Assembly: GCA_040753915.1 (NCBI GenBank)
Contig: JBFMDN010000041.1
Location: 1 to 50,309 of the forward strand
Length of the DNA stretch: 50,309 bases
Reading direction: 5' to 3'
DNA from: JBFMDN01 sp040753915
Lineage (GTDB): Bacteria > Desulfobacterota > Desulfomonilia > Desulfomonilales > Desulfomonilaceae
Shown: one piece after another, positions 17,227 to 25,749 of the stretch
How positions within the stretch are numbered: position 1 is the first letter of the stretch
How the letters are laid out: each line of letters starts with the position of its first letter
Position numbers and translations under genes: made by a program
The notes under the pieces: model-generated
What the model saw: only the letters and a program-made list of their open reading frames with translations
Databases searched by the model: none
What the model was told of the DNA's origin: nothing

Positions 17227-18237
17227 ATGACAGAACATTCGATTGACCGAGGGCCGTTCAGTCACGTATGGTTGGACACGGGAATAAGCAAACTTATCCG
17301 AAACTTGGGGGTTCGATCCATGCCCACTATGGCCGAACTGCACGAGATTCACCTTCGACAGCTAGAGACTACTCTGGCGGAATCTGATCTCCTTCTTCAG
17401 CGAGAGGGTGGCCTCGATGGTGAACTCAAAACGAGTGGTTCAATCTGCGAGAGGTTTGTGCGGCGCACACTCCAGCGGTTCATTGTCCCAGGTTACTTCA
17501 GAATCACAAGTGGCTTTATAGCAACACCTTCGCTGCTTCGTGATCGGCGGAACCTGCCACAATGTGACATTCTGCTCGTTGATCGTGACATGCCACCACT
17601 TCTGCATTTCGATGAATCTGACATCGAAGTTGTGCCGTGCGAGTCGGTTTGCGGAATTTTGGAGGTCAAACGGTCGTTAACCCACCAGAGCCTGGAGAGC
17701 GCGGTGAAACAGATCCAGACTGTCCTTTCTGTGGTCGGCGATGTCGAGAACTTCAAGACCGACACAGCTCTGAACCGCTTCAACAGACACGTCGGATTCC
17801 ACAATCACTCAAGTGACAAGCCATTACTAGGTGTCATCGCACTTCAGAATCAGGTAATTGACTTCCGAAGTGATGTAACTCAAAAGATCACGGCACTTGA
17901 TAGTCTTCTCGACGTTGTGTGGACGTTGGATGGTCACGCCATGCTCCCCGCTTTCGAAACACCTAAAGGAGTCCTATACTTTCCGCACACGGCTAGACCT
18001 GTCACGCGAACCTGGTCAAAGCTTACCTCCAGGGAGTTCCAGAATTCGGATTCCTCATTCTATAGAGCATTCGCCGGTCGGCCGGTTTGGTCGTGCTTGG
18101 TAGAGGGGGGCTCTGGCAAAGGGCGAGCAGATGTTTTTGCGACGGTAATCGGCGTGGTGTCTCTTATGTTGTCTCGTGTGTGTTCTCGCCCTATTAAGGA
18201 AGAACAGATAAATGAGTACTACCTCCGTGGAGTCTGA
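17227..18237 (+). CDS. DUF6602-like protein with PD-(D/E)XK nuclease-type pattern
   Basis: I place the start at the ATG at 17227 with GGCGGAG upstream (336 residues) rather than the longer open frame from 17140. The order ICERFVRRTLQRFIVPGYFR, ITSGFIA, QCDILLVD, VPCESVCGILEVKRSL matches DUF6602: a helix, a glycine-rich strand, an Asp strand (CDILLVD) and a Glu-x-Lys strand (ILEVK), the usual active-site residues of the PD-(D/E)XK fold. The C-terminal half is less conserved. Proteins of this type are found next to restriction and defence genes; the reaction has not been shown. It converges with minus-strand genes to its right. Confidence 0.75.
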   Translation: MTEHSIDRGPFSHVWLDTGISKLIRNLGVRSMPTMAELHEIHLRQLETTLAESDLLLQREGGLDGELKTSGSICERFVRRTLQRFIVPGYFRITSGFIATPSLLRDRRNLPQCDILLVDRDMPPLLHFDESDIEVVPCESVCGILEVKRSLTHQSLESAVKQIQTVLSVVGDVENFKTDTALNRFNRHVGFHNHSSDKPLLGVIALQNQVIDFRSDVTQKITALDSLLDVVWTLDGHAMLPAFETPKGVLYFPHTARPVTRTWSKLTSREFQNSDSSFYRAFAGRPVWSCLVEGGSGKGRADVFATVIGVVSLMLSRVCSRPIKEEQINEYYLRGV

Positions 18238-18249
18238 GTTTGCCTCGTG

Positions 18250-18595
18250 CCGATACCAGTGGTAAGCGCGCACACATAGTAATTCAGGTAATTCCGGGGA
18301 TACTATACTTATTTGGATTAAGCGTTCGTCGAGCGTATCGGGCAGGTTTCTGTCACCGCATTGTTCTGTCCAGGCCAACTCCAGCCCCTTGATGAAGTCA
18401 TCATTTCCCATCTGTCTGCCTGTGCGCTCGTGACGAAGAAGCGCTTCCGCCTCGCATGCGAATACTCGATCGTAACAAAGGTTCGTTACCGACGATTTCC
18501 TCGCTGCTATGCCCCCGTTTGTGTGGGTGACTGGTCCCCTCGATTACGGCATACGCGAAATCCGTATTGCTACAACGAACGGCAAGTATCCTCAT
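18250..18595 (-). pseudogene. Possible broken RNase H-fold-like gene
   Basis: An ATG at 18595 with AGGAG upstream opens a frame MRILAVRCSNTDFAYAVIEG that resembles the first strand-pair of RNase H/RuvC-like proteins. It degenerates after about 25 residues. A second frame on the same strand (ACEAEALLRHERTGRQMGND, then DFIKGLELAW) runs on to about 18250, as if a deletion had shifted the phase. This reading is tentative; the second part could be chance. Confidence 0.3.
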
Positions 18596-18911
18596 CTATC
18601 TTCTCTCCTGGCATAACGTCGCGCTTCACCTATACTATCGTTAGCGAGGGTCAGGTGCAAGCAGTTGTTCTACTATGGTCGCCCACAGACCTCCAGTATC
18701 CCGTCGCAGTAGAAGAAGTCCTTTCAGAGCCTGTATCTCAAAATGAGCGACCAAGAATTGCTCGACGCGATTGACCGCATGAAGTTTAAAGGGGAGGGAG
18801 GGATTAATGGTCGGGTGTTCAGTAACGGCGAGTAATGTGTCCCAGAATTCAATAAAGACAACGAACGTCTCACCCATTTCCGTTACCGCCTGTGGTGTTC
18901 CTGGACTGGCT

Positions 18912-19562
18912 TCATCGTCGCATCGCCGACCATTTAGAATTGCACCAAGCAACAGCCTTCTCAACCAGGCTCCAAGCATATACGGTCAACCTCCAGGCGT
19001 TCTTCTTGGCGATATGTCCTAGAAAGCGAAAGTGTGTCCAATAAGCGTCTTTAGCCTCTTCCCAGATCCTCTCTTGGAACTGTCTGTTTGCATGGATTTC
19101 TTCCAATGCTTTCTGAGCACTAACGGCTCGTTGGGTGAACGTTTTCGCGCAGGCGATTAGTTCGTCATAGCTTCTCGTATTGGGGTCGAGCCTGCTCGCC
19201 CCTTGCATGTCCCAACTGGCGTCAAACACGCTTTCCAGAGGGTAATTGGTTACATTGCCTTCGTTGAGTTCAGGTCTATACGGCAATATCGCCTCGGCCA
19301 GGGTATCCATCTCGCGTCCCAATATCCAGCATACGTTTGTGGCGTCACGCCAATCGTAGCGCAACCTCTCTTGAGATTCTTGTGCCACTTCCCATCGATG
19401 CTGAACAGATGCTAACTGACGGAGCGCTTCCTGGCTTCGGATCAATATTCGTTTCATCTTCGGGATAGCATCCTTCAGCCTCCGCCAGTGGTCCATGACG
19501 ACCGTTGTAGGCGGAATAGCGAGTATTGCAAGTATTCCTATCGCCCATCCAATTGCATCCAC
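18912..19562 (-). CDS. Hypothetical membrane-anchored helical protein
   Basis: The start is a GTG at 19562, 8 nt after GGAGG. The 216-residue protein has one N-terminal membrane helix (AIGWAIGILAILAIPPTTVV), then a basic stop-transfer (DHWRRLKDAIPKMKR) and about 170 residues of predicted helix and coiled coil (LIRSQEALRQLASVQHRWEV, RAVSAQKALEEIHANRQFQE). It contains many Trp and charged residues and no enzymatic motif. It follows the DUF429-like gene by 52 bp on the same strand, so they are likely cotranscribed. I do not recognise a family; a sensor or effector attached to the inner membrane is possible but unproven. Confidence 0.65.
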   Translation of the reverse strand: MDAIGWAIGILAILAIPPTTVVMDHWRRLKDAIPKMKRILIRSQEALRQLASVQHRWEVAQESQERLRYDWRDATNVCWILGREMDTLAEAILPYRPELNEGNVTNYPLESVFDASWDMQGASRLDPNTRSYDELIACAKTFTQRAVSAQKALEEIHANRQFQERIWEEAKDAYWTHFRFLGHIAKKNAWRLTVYAWSLVEKAVAWCNSKWSAMRR

Positions 19563-19614
19563 GTCTATTGCCTCCGATTTTGATTCTGGAATTGTGGGGG
19601 TAAATCACCGTTTT

Positions 19615-20685
19615 TCACAGCGATCGCCTTATCGACGTCTCGAAGCGAGCCTTGCGAGGTCCCGGCAGACGAGCTTCTTGACCGAGTATCCATCCCTCCA
19701 CCTTTCGTATTACTTCATCTTCCGGTGCTCCATCCGCTCGTCCGCCGATGATTACTTCGATCATCGACAAGAGACCGATCATAGAATCAAAACAGTCCTC
19801 TCCCGCGGTCCGTGGTCCGAATCCATCCCTCAACTGTGCTTCCGCATCGTGAAGCAGCCTCAGCGGTCGTCCCTCGACCCATTCGAGGATAGGCGACGCT
19901 TGCTCTTTACGGTCCTTCTGAGACCCTTTCTTCCATCCCCTTCCAGGTGGTGTGAGGCCCAGGTGCAGGCAGGCTTCCGCGGGGTAGGTTTCTACTACGA
20001 CGCAAGCATATTCGTCGATGAGCGGCTGCAAATTCCCTTGAAAGGGCCACAATCCCACGCGGATTCCCTCATCGCCCATCGCGGGAACGAGCACTTCTCG
20101 CCATCCGATGATTGCACCTCGACCAACCTGGTTGGCACCAAGAGTCCAGAAGAGTGGGCACGCAGCATTTCGATCAGGCCGTGCTCGCTCACACCTCCTC
20201 CGCAATTGATCAAAGGACTTAAGACCTAGTCCTCGGACAAGATGAGCTTGCTCTGTACCACCGGGCCGAAACGGATAGAACGGACGATGAAGGCTGATTT
20301 CCGCAAGGGTAACCGCCAAATCGTAGAATTCGGTCCATATGCCTGCACCGAAGTCAGGGAGCGTGTTGAAAAATTCCTGAATACCCGCCCGCGCCGCGTA
20401 TGCCACCGGGATACCGATGGGGAAATCGAATCCCGACACCACCTTTGAGCCATTGGCCCTCATTACAAACCGCCGGATAAGACCGCGCAGATCTCCGACG
20501 GGCTCTGGGACGCCAACCACGTACTCCGATCCTTCGAGAGCAGCAACGGTCATCCATCGTTTCTTTGGGTCAGAACCCCAATCGGCGTGTGTCACGAGAC
20601 CGGGAAGTATGTGTGAAGCAGTTTGCATGGTTTGGCCATCAAAAGATGCCGAAGGTGCAGGATCCAGCGACGAGTTCGACTGCAT
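19615..20685 (-). CDS. DUF429-like protein (predicted RNase H-fold nuclease)
   Basis: The 356-residue protein (or 337 if Met20 is used; neither start has a strong site) has the ordered blocks of DUF429: ADWGSDPKKRWMTVAALEG (first strand with the catalytic Asp), SGFDFPIGIP (second acidic strand), CVVVETYPAEACLHLG and a final AGEDCFDSMIGLLSMIEVII helix with two acidic residues. The fold is RNase H/RuvC-like, and four acidic residues are in place for metal binding. The family's activity is not established. It ends 52 bp before the membrane-anchored protein gene and starts about 165 bp from the tRNA-Glu 3' end. Confidence 0.8.
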   Translation of the reverse strand: MQSNSSLDPAPSASFDGQTMQTASHILPGLVTHADWGSDPKKRWMTVAALEGSEYVVGVPEPVGDLRGLIRRFVMRANGSKVVSGFDFPIGIPVAYAARAGIQEFFNTLPDFGAGIWTEFYDLAVTLAEISLHRPFYPFRPGGTEQAHLVRGLGLKSFDQLRRRCERARPDRNAACPLFWTLGANQVGRGAIIGWREVLVPAMGDEGIRVGLWPFQGNLQPLIDEYACVVVETYPAEACLHLGLTPPGRGWKKGSQKDRKEQASPILEWVEGRPLRLLHDAEAQLRDGFGPRTAGEDCFDSMIGLLSMIEVIIGGRADGAPEDEVIRKVEGWILGQEARLPGPRKARFETSIRRSL

Positions 20686-20759
20686 GAGGCTCGGCGCTGA
20701 GTGAAGGCTAATTTCAGTTCCCCTCCGTTAACCCACGCTATTCAGCCTTCAATTTCCGA

Positions 20760-20779
20760 AGGGGCCCGCGAGGGGCCCT
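20760..20779 (-). terminator. GC-rich stem-loop downstream of tRNA-Glu
   Basis: AGGGGCCC and GGGGCCCT pair perfectly around a GCGA loop. It lies 72 bp beyond the 3' end of the tRNA on the tRNA's strand. No T-run follows, so it is a weak candidate for intrinsic termination. Confidence 0.4.
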
Positions 20780-20850
20780 GAAACGCCGCCTTGATAATTC
20801 GAGTTAATGTTCCTGTGCCTGGCGTTGCCTTTGATATCGGGTGGTTAAGC

Positions 20851-20926
20851 TGGCAGTCCCAAGGGGTTTCGAACCCCTGTCTCCGCCGTGAGAGGGCGGT
20901 GTCCTAGGCCTCTAGACGATGGGACC
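20851..20926 (-). tRNA. tRNA-Glu (CUC)
   Basis: The 76-nt gene folds into a full cloverleaf: acceptor GGTCCCA/TGGGACT, D stem GTC/GAC with an 11-nt loop, anticodon stem CCGCC/GGCGG with loop CTCTCAC (anticodon CUC), T stem AGGGG/CCCCT with loop TTCGAAA, discriminator G and an encoded CCA. It is on the minus strand, so its 3' half points toward the accessory region at 1-20.7 kb. Confidence 0.97.
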
Positions 20927-21225
20927 GATGTGTCTATATTCGTACAAGAACCGACTTTCCTTGTCAAGCGCGGCAGATCAAATTCTGTGGGGCGGGGGGC
21001 GGTCGGACTCGGCCGATTGCGGTAGTTAGGGCGAGGGCTGGTGTGAGGAAACAGGGTAGGGGATGCGGATTTTTCGGTTGAAGGCCGGGCTGAGGCTCAA
21101 GAACTCACGGTCCCTTGCAATATTAGGGGTTATGCTGGTGAGCGTGGTGTAGTATGATCGAGAGGGTACCCCCGAATTTTCAGATGCGGAAGCCCGACGT
21201 GGCACGCGGGAGAGAGTGAGCAGCC

Positions 21226-21864
21226 ATGGAAGCGTGGTGGGAAGCACTGACAGCCTTGAACAAGGGATTCTTCCTTGCGGCCCTTTTCTTTTCAGTGCTG
21301 TTCGTGTGGCAGATTGTGAGCATGCTTATCGGCCTCGACATGCACGGTAACGGGGATGCAGGACATGGGGGTTTTGCCGGCCACGGTCACGCAGATGTGG
21401 GCGGAGGTGGTTCCCACCATGTCGATCATGAGCTCGGCGGAGAAGTCACGTTCACACTTGTGTCCGTGCGCTCGGTGATTGCGTTTGCCACACTGTTCTC
21501 GTGGGCTGGTGCGCTCTATCTCTTCACAGGGACGTCGCCGATCCTTGCAATCTCGCTGGCAGCCGGATGGGGGCTGGCCGCCATGTTTGGAGTATCGTTT
21601 CTCGTGTACAAGCTGCTGAAGCTGCAGGAAGTGGGTACCGTGTCGCTATGGACCGCGACCGGTGAAGAGGGCTTCGTGTACATGGATATACCGGCCGACG
21701 GCGCCGGAAAGGTGCGGATCAAGGTGGGTGGTGTGGTGAGCTTCGTCGACGCTCGATCGGGAGGCGGAGCTCCTCTGAAAGCGGGTACACCGGTGTTGGT
21801 GAGCCGAGTGATCGATTCGCGGACAGTGGAAGTCGTTCCTTTCGACAGTTTTCAGGGAGAATGA
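21226..21864 (+). CDS. NfeD-like/OB-fold membrane protein (YuaF/YqiJ type)
   Basis: The 212-residue protein has an N-terminal membrane helix (GFFLAALFFSVLFVWQIVSM), a His/Gly-rich loop (HGNGDAGHGGFAGHGHADVG), two more helices (VRSVIAFATLFSWAGALYLF, ILAISLAAGWGLAAMFGVSF) and a C-terminal OB-fold of beta strands (EEGFVYMDIPADGAGKVRIK, ending VEVVPFD). This is the usual partner of flotillins. The flotillin gene follows with a single base between the stop and the next ATG, so they are translationally coupled. The partner is thought to help organise membrane microdomains. The start is the ATG at 21226; a purine-rich GAGAG stretch lies upstream. The His-rich loop could bind metal. Confidence 0.85.
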   Translation: MEAWWEALTALNKGFFLAALFFSVLFVWQIVSMLIGLDMHGNGDAGHGGFAGHGHADVGGGGSHHVDHELGGEVTFTLVSVRSVIAFATLFSWAGALYLFTGTSPILAISLAAGWGLAAMFGVSFLVYKLLKLQEVGTVSLWTATGEEGFVYMDIPADGAGKVRIKVGGVVSFVDARSGGGAPLKAGTPVLVSRVIDSRTVEVVPFDSFQGE

Positions 21865-21865
21865 A

Positions 21866-23377
21866 ATGGTTGCAATGGCGTTGACTGTGTTGTTGGCATT
21901 CTTACTGATTGTGATAGGGTTTGTGTTCGTGAGGCGATACAAGAGATGCCCGTCCAATCAAATCCTGGTAATTTATGGGCGGACCGGCAAAGGTGCAGCG
22001 CGATGCATCCATGGAGGAGCGGCCTTTGTGTGGCCGGTGCTGCAATCGTACGCTTGGCTCAACCTGGAGCCGTTTGTGGTGCCCATAGAATTGGCCAGTG
22101 CCCTGTCTCAAGAGAATATACGAGTTTCCGTGCCCACCACGGTGACCGCTGCAATTAGCACGGAAGACGGTATCATGCAAAACGCAGCGATTCGTCTTCT
22201 CGGGCAGAGCCTCGAAGAAGTCCAGAAGCAGGCCCAGGATATTATCCTCGGCCAGATGCGGGCAGTCATCGCGACCATGCAGATCGAGGAGATTAACCGA
22301 GATCGTCAGGCGTTCATGGGCAAGGTCAACGAAGCGGTGTCCGTGGAGCTGGAGAAGATCGGGCTGACGGTCATCAATGTGAACATCAAAGATATCGAGG
22401 ACGAGAGCGGGTACATACAGGCACTGGGGAGGAAGGCAGCGGCCGAGGCCATGAACCAAGCTCTCATCGATGTTTCGGAACAGGAGAAGCTCGGGAAGAG
22501 CGGCGTTGCCGAGCGGGAGCGGGATCAGCGGCGGGCCGTTGCGCTGGCCAATTCTCAGGCCGCGGTAGGAGAAGCCGAAGCCGAGCGAGAACGACGGAGG
22601 ATGGTGGCTGCAGCCGATGCGGAAGCTGCTGTGGGGGAGGCCCAGGCGGAAAGGGACCGCAGGAAACAGGTGGCCATGCTCGACGCGGATGCGGTAGCCA
22701 CCGAAACGGAAGCCAATTCGAGAAAAGCCGCATACCAGGCGAGCCAACACGTTGCCGAACAGGAAGCCCGAGCCAAGGGGCAATCCGCTTCAATGAAAGC
22801 GGATGGAGCTATCCGGGTGGCACAAGAGGAAGCTCACAAGGCTGCTGAAGAGGCGAGAGCCCGCAGGGAGGAGGCCCGCCTCAACGCGGAGATTGTAGTC
22901 CCCGCAGAAGCAGCAAGGCGCAAGGCCATTGTGGAAGCAGAAGCAGAGCGTGATAAGGCGCTGCTCACCGCAGAGGGTGTGGCAAAAGCCCGTCTGGTAA
23001 ATATGCAAGCTGAAGCAAAGGGTCTCCAGGCAATTCTCGACGGCAAGGCCGCAGGGTACAAGGCTCTCGTGGATGCATGCCGAGGAGACGCTTCCGTCAC
23101 CGCTGCTCTGCTCCTCATAGAGAAGCTCACGGAAGTCTCCAAGATTCAGGCCGAAGCTATCAAGAATCTCCCCATCGAGAAAGTGGTCGTTTGGGACTCG
23201 GGGAACGGGGGAGGCCTCAACAACCTTGGTGCCAGGGTCATGAGCGTGCTGCCGCCTATGCACGAGCTGGCAAAGATGGTAGGATTAGAATTGCCTGCTT
23301 ATCTGGGTAAGGCCACCCCCGGGAGCGAGGTGCAGGCAGAACAGCCTTCGGCAAAGCCGGGGACCGGACAGATGTGA
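21866..23377 (+). CDS. Flotillin family SPFH protein (FloT/YqiK-like)
   Basis: The 503-residue protein has an N-terminal hydrophobic anchor (ALTVLLAFLLIVIGFVFVRR), then an SPFH/band-7 domain (about 30-200: AAFVWPVLQSYAWLNLEPFV, VTVINVNIKDIEDESG) and a long Ala/Glu/Arg coiled coil (about 215-410). In it a unit of roughly 29 residues with AVGEAEAERERRR and AVGEAQAERDRRK is repeated. A hydrophobic C-terminal part ends the protein. Flotillins oligomerise on the inner membrane and scaffold other proteins. It is paired with the NfeD-like gene just upstream. Confidence 0.92.
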   Translation: MVAMALTVLLAFLLIVIGFVFVRRYKRCPSNQILVIYGRTGKGAARCIHGGAAFVWPVLQSYAWLNLEPFVVPIELASALSQENIRVSVPTTVTAAISTEDGIMQNAAIRLLGQSLEEVQKQAQDIILGQMRAVIATMQIEEINRDRQAFMGKVNEAVSVELEKIGLTVINVNIKDIEDESGYIQALGRKAAAEAMNQALIDVSEQEKLGKSGVAERERDQRRAVALANSQAAVGEAEAERERRRMVAAADAEAAVGEAQAERDRRKQVAMLDADAVATETEANSRKAAYQASQHVAEQEARAKGQSASMKADGAIRVAQEEAHKAAEEARARREEARLNAEIVVPAEAARRKAIVEAEAERDKALLTAEGVAKARLVNMQAEAKGLQAILDGKAAGYKALVDACRGDASVTAALLLIEKLTEVSKIQAEAIKNLPIEKVVVWDSGNGGGLNNLGARVMSVLPPMHELAKMVGLELPAYLGKATPGSEVQAEQPSAKPGTGQM

Positions 23378-23480
23378 TCGGATTCGTTCGATTGTTCGCA
23401 AGTTGGGGACGCGAAGGCTTATACCGGGTGCTATCCGCAGATCGATGCTGCTCTTTGCTTGAGTATGCTACGAGGGAGGA

Positions 23481-24002
23481 ATGGTACAAGAGATGGCGAA
23501 GAACGAGAAGCTGATTCAGATATTTGAATATGCGCTCAATCAGGAGCGAACAGGTATGAGTTTTTTCCAGACTTCCCTGGAGCGCATGGGGGTGGGAGCA
23601 GCGATTACTGCGCTCAAGCGACTCATAGAGGAAGAGCAGAAGCACGTAGACTTTATCACCCGGATCCTCGAAGACCTGAAGGCAGGGAACGAAATCGGCC
23701 CATTCGCGTCCGATGCCCCTGTTATGGAGCCTACCAATTATTTTGACGAAAGGGCCAAGTCGGAGTTCCTCGATCAGTGCGTGCAGGGATCCATGGTTCC
23801 GGATGTGACCATCTTCAATTTGGCCTGGCTCATAGAAAAGGATCTTGCGGAATTCTACTCTTCCATGGCAGCCCAGACCGACGGGAAGGCTGCCGAGGCA
23901 CTCACGATGCTGTCTCGCTGGGAAAAGGAGCACGAACGGTTTTTTAAAGAGTACCGGGACAAGCTGTCAGACGTCTATGCTCATATGCCGTGGGGTGGTT
24001 GA
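23481..24002 (+). CDS. Ferritin-like diiron protein (rubrerythrin/YciE-type)
   Basis: The 173-residue protein is a four-helix bundle. Ligand-bearing helices can be seen as FEYALNQERTGMSFF, IEEEQKHVDFI, EKDLAEFYSSM and WEKEHERFF, with the ExxH pairs (EQKH, EKEH) of the ferritin-like diiron class. It has no C-terminal rubredoxin domain and no second Cys-rich part, so it is not a complete rubrerythrin. Such proteins handle peroxide or iron in anaerobes. GGGAGGA abuts the annotated ATG; an ATG four codons later is also possible. It follows the flotillin gene by 103 bp and precedes the SagB-like gene by 42 bp on the same strand. Confidence 0.8.
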   Translation: MVQEMAKNEKLIQIFEYALNQERTGMSFFQTSLERMGVGAAITALKRLIEEEQKHVDFITRILEDLKAGNEIGPFASDAPVMEPTNYFDERAKSEFLDQCVQGSMVPDVTIFNLAWLIEKDLAEFYSSMAAQTDGKAAEALTMLSRWEKEHERFFKEYRDKLSDVYAHMPWGG

Positions 24003-24044
24003 TAGCCATTTCACGGGCCATAGCTGGCAGGGAGGGGCGCAGAC

Positions 24045-25559
24045 ATGATCGACTCCGTATGGTCCTATCATGAGAGGACCAGGTACGACCGGTACGACAT
24101 GAAGGGGCATGCCCTCGACTGGGGCAGCCAACCCAATGTGTACAAGAACTACCATGGCAGGAAAACCGTTCGATTGCCCCAGGACGTCCGGCTTCCCGAG
24201 GAGACGCTCTCTAAGCTCCTCACGCAGCCGTGGACCCCTGATGTTGCGAATGAAATATCACTGGACCGTCTGACGAGAATCCTTGTTCTCACCCAGGCTC
24301 TCACCGCGAGGGCCAGATATGGTGGAGCATACTTCTTCTACAGGAGCGTGGCGTCAGCCGGGGCCTTGTATCCGTTTGAACTGTACGTTGCTACCATAGG
24401 GGTGAGCGGCCTGCCTGCCGGCCTTTACTACCACGACCTGTCCGACCAGAGCCTGGTCTTGCTTCGATCGGGAAGCGCTCTCGGCCCCGTCCGGTCTGCG
24501 CTCTTTCTCGGTGACAAGCCCGATCCAGTCCTCGTATTCTTTCTTTCGTCCATCTTCTTTCGCAGCTCCTGGAAGTACCGAGAACGATCTTACCGATATC
24601 ACCTGCTCGACACGGGGCACCTCGCGGAGAATCTCGTGCTGGCGCTGAGGTCGGAGCGCCTCCGTTGCGAAATCCAGTATGACTTCGACGACTCGTTGGT
24701 GAATAGCCTCCTGGGCGTGGATCAGGATCGGGAGGTATGTCTGGCTGTGGCCCCTGTTTGGGGAAAGAGCAGCTCAGCTCCTCAACTTACTGTACTGGAG
24801 GAGGCAGACAACGGACTCGCGGACGCAAGCAAAGTGGCATCAACCGAGGTGGACTATCCGGCGATCAGAGAGATTCATGGTGCTACTCGTGTATCAACGA
24901 CCTTGCCCTCATCGCTGCCGGACATGACGAGATGCCTCGGCGTGGAGCTTGAACAGGGGAAGCCTATTGTTCCGCCGGAAACGTGGCCGGAGCGGATTTC
25001 CTATGGGGAGGCCGTGCAGAAGCGCAGGTCAATGCGAAATTTCGTGAGAGCCGGCCTGACGTCAGACCGTCTGAACGCTTTCCTCACCTTGCTCACCGTG
25101 GAGCCGGGGGCGAATTTGCACCGGGAGTCTGTGGCTGAAGCAGCCCTCTCCATAGGATTCCTGGCCGGCAACGTGGAAGGGATCGAGCCCGGGTTTTACC
25201 TGCTCGACCGCGCGGCCCGGACCGTACATCTTGCGGTACGGGGGAAGGTGATCGAGAGAATGACGGACGCATGTCTGAATCAAGGCTGGCTTGCCCAGTG
25301 CGCAGTGCACTTCGTCTTCCTCTGCAATCTGGAAGTTCTGGAAAAGACGTGGGGAGCCAGGGCGTATCGCCACGTGATGCTTTTCGCAGGAAGGCTGGGC
25401 CAAAGAATCTACCTCGCGGCAACATCTATGCTCCTGGGATGCTGCGGCATCGGCGCCTACTACGACGGGGAAGCGGCTCAGCTCCTGGGTTTGAACGAGC
25501 GGAGCAGGCTCCTGTACCTCGTTGCCACAGGTCCGGTACGGAAATATGTGGAACGTTAA
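24045..25559 (+). CDS. SagB/ThcOx family oxidoreductase with two nitroreductase-like domains
   Basis: The 504-residue protein has GGGAGG upstream of its ATG. The N-terminal half (about 30-230) has the SagB signature: LTRILVLTQALTARARYGGA, YRSVASAGALYPFELYVA, GLPAGLYYHDLSDQSL, a flavin-binding nitroreductase fold. The second half (about 315-500) repeats a related unit (SYGEAVQKRRSMRNFVRAGL, FYLLDRAARTVHL, IYLAATSMLLGCCGIGAYYD). SagB enzymes oxidise azolines in thiazole/oxazole peptides, but many standalone members are unassigned. There is no YcaO or LanB-like gene in the window, so a peptide-modifying role is not supported here. The best link is co-direction with the ferritin-like gene. Confidence 0.88.
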   Translation: MIDSVWSYHERTRYDRYDMKGHALDWGSQPNVYKNYHGRKTVRLPQDVRLPEETLSKLLTQPWTPDVANEISLDRLTRILVLTQALTARARYGGAYFFYRSVASAGALYPFELYVATIGVSGLPAGLYYHDLSDQSLVLLRSGSALGPVRSALFLGDKPDPVLVFFLSSIFFRSSWKYRERSYRYHLLDTGHLAENLVLALRSERLRCEIQYDFDDSLVNSLLGVDQDREVCLAVAPVWGKSSSAPQLTVLEEADNGLADASKVASTEVDYPAIREIHGATRVSTTLPSSLPDMTRCLGVELEQGKPIVPPETWPERISYGEAVQKRRSMRNFVRAGLTSDRLNAFLTLLTVEPGANLHRESVAEAALSIGFLAGNVEGIEPGFYLLDRAARTVHLAVRGKVIERMTDACLNQGWLAQCAVHFVFLCNLEVLEKTWGARAYRHVMLFAGRLGQRIYLAATSMLLGCCGIGAYYDGEAAQLLGLNERSRLLYLVATGPVRKYVER

Positions 25560-25749
25560 AAGAGGCGGCAAGAAAGATCTTCCCGGTTACCGCACCCCAT
25601 TCAGTGGAGAACCAGACAATGTTTGAGAAAATCAAGAGGCTGTTCACTCCTGGAAGGGACATAAGGTTTTTTGCAAAAGCTGGGCGTTTCTGATATGATT
25701 CGTCTGTTGATTGAGGTCATGATACTATCTTAAGCTACCGGAGCGGCTT

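Noticed and set aside
18641..18979. 112-residue minus-strand frame
   Set aside because: It overlaps the end of the 216-residue membrane-anchored protein in another frame and has no start signal.
1..20850. Second copy of the tRNA-Glu 3' end as an attachment site
   Set aside because: I looked for GGGGTTTCGAACCCC-like sequence in the accessory region and found none, so the island limits cannot be defined here.
21902..22783. 293-residue minus-strand frame
   Set aside because: It is a shadow of the flotillin gene, caused by strong codon bias in the Ala/Glu/Arg coiled coil.
24045..25559. Azole-modified peptide (TOMM) cluster around the SagB-like gene
   Set aside because: No YcaO, cyclodehydratase or short precursor peptide was seen nearby, and the two-domain form occurs outside such clusters.
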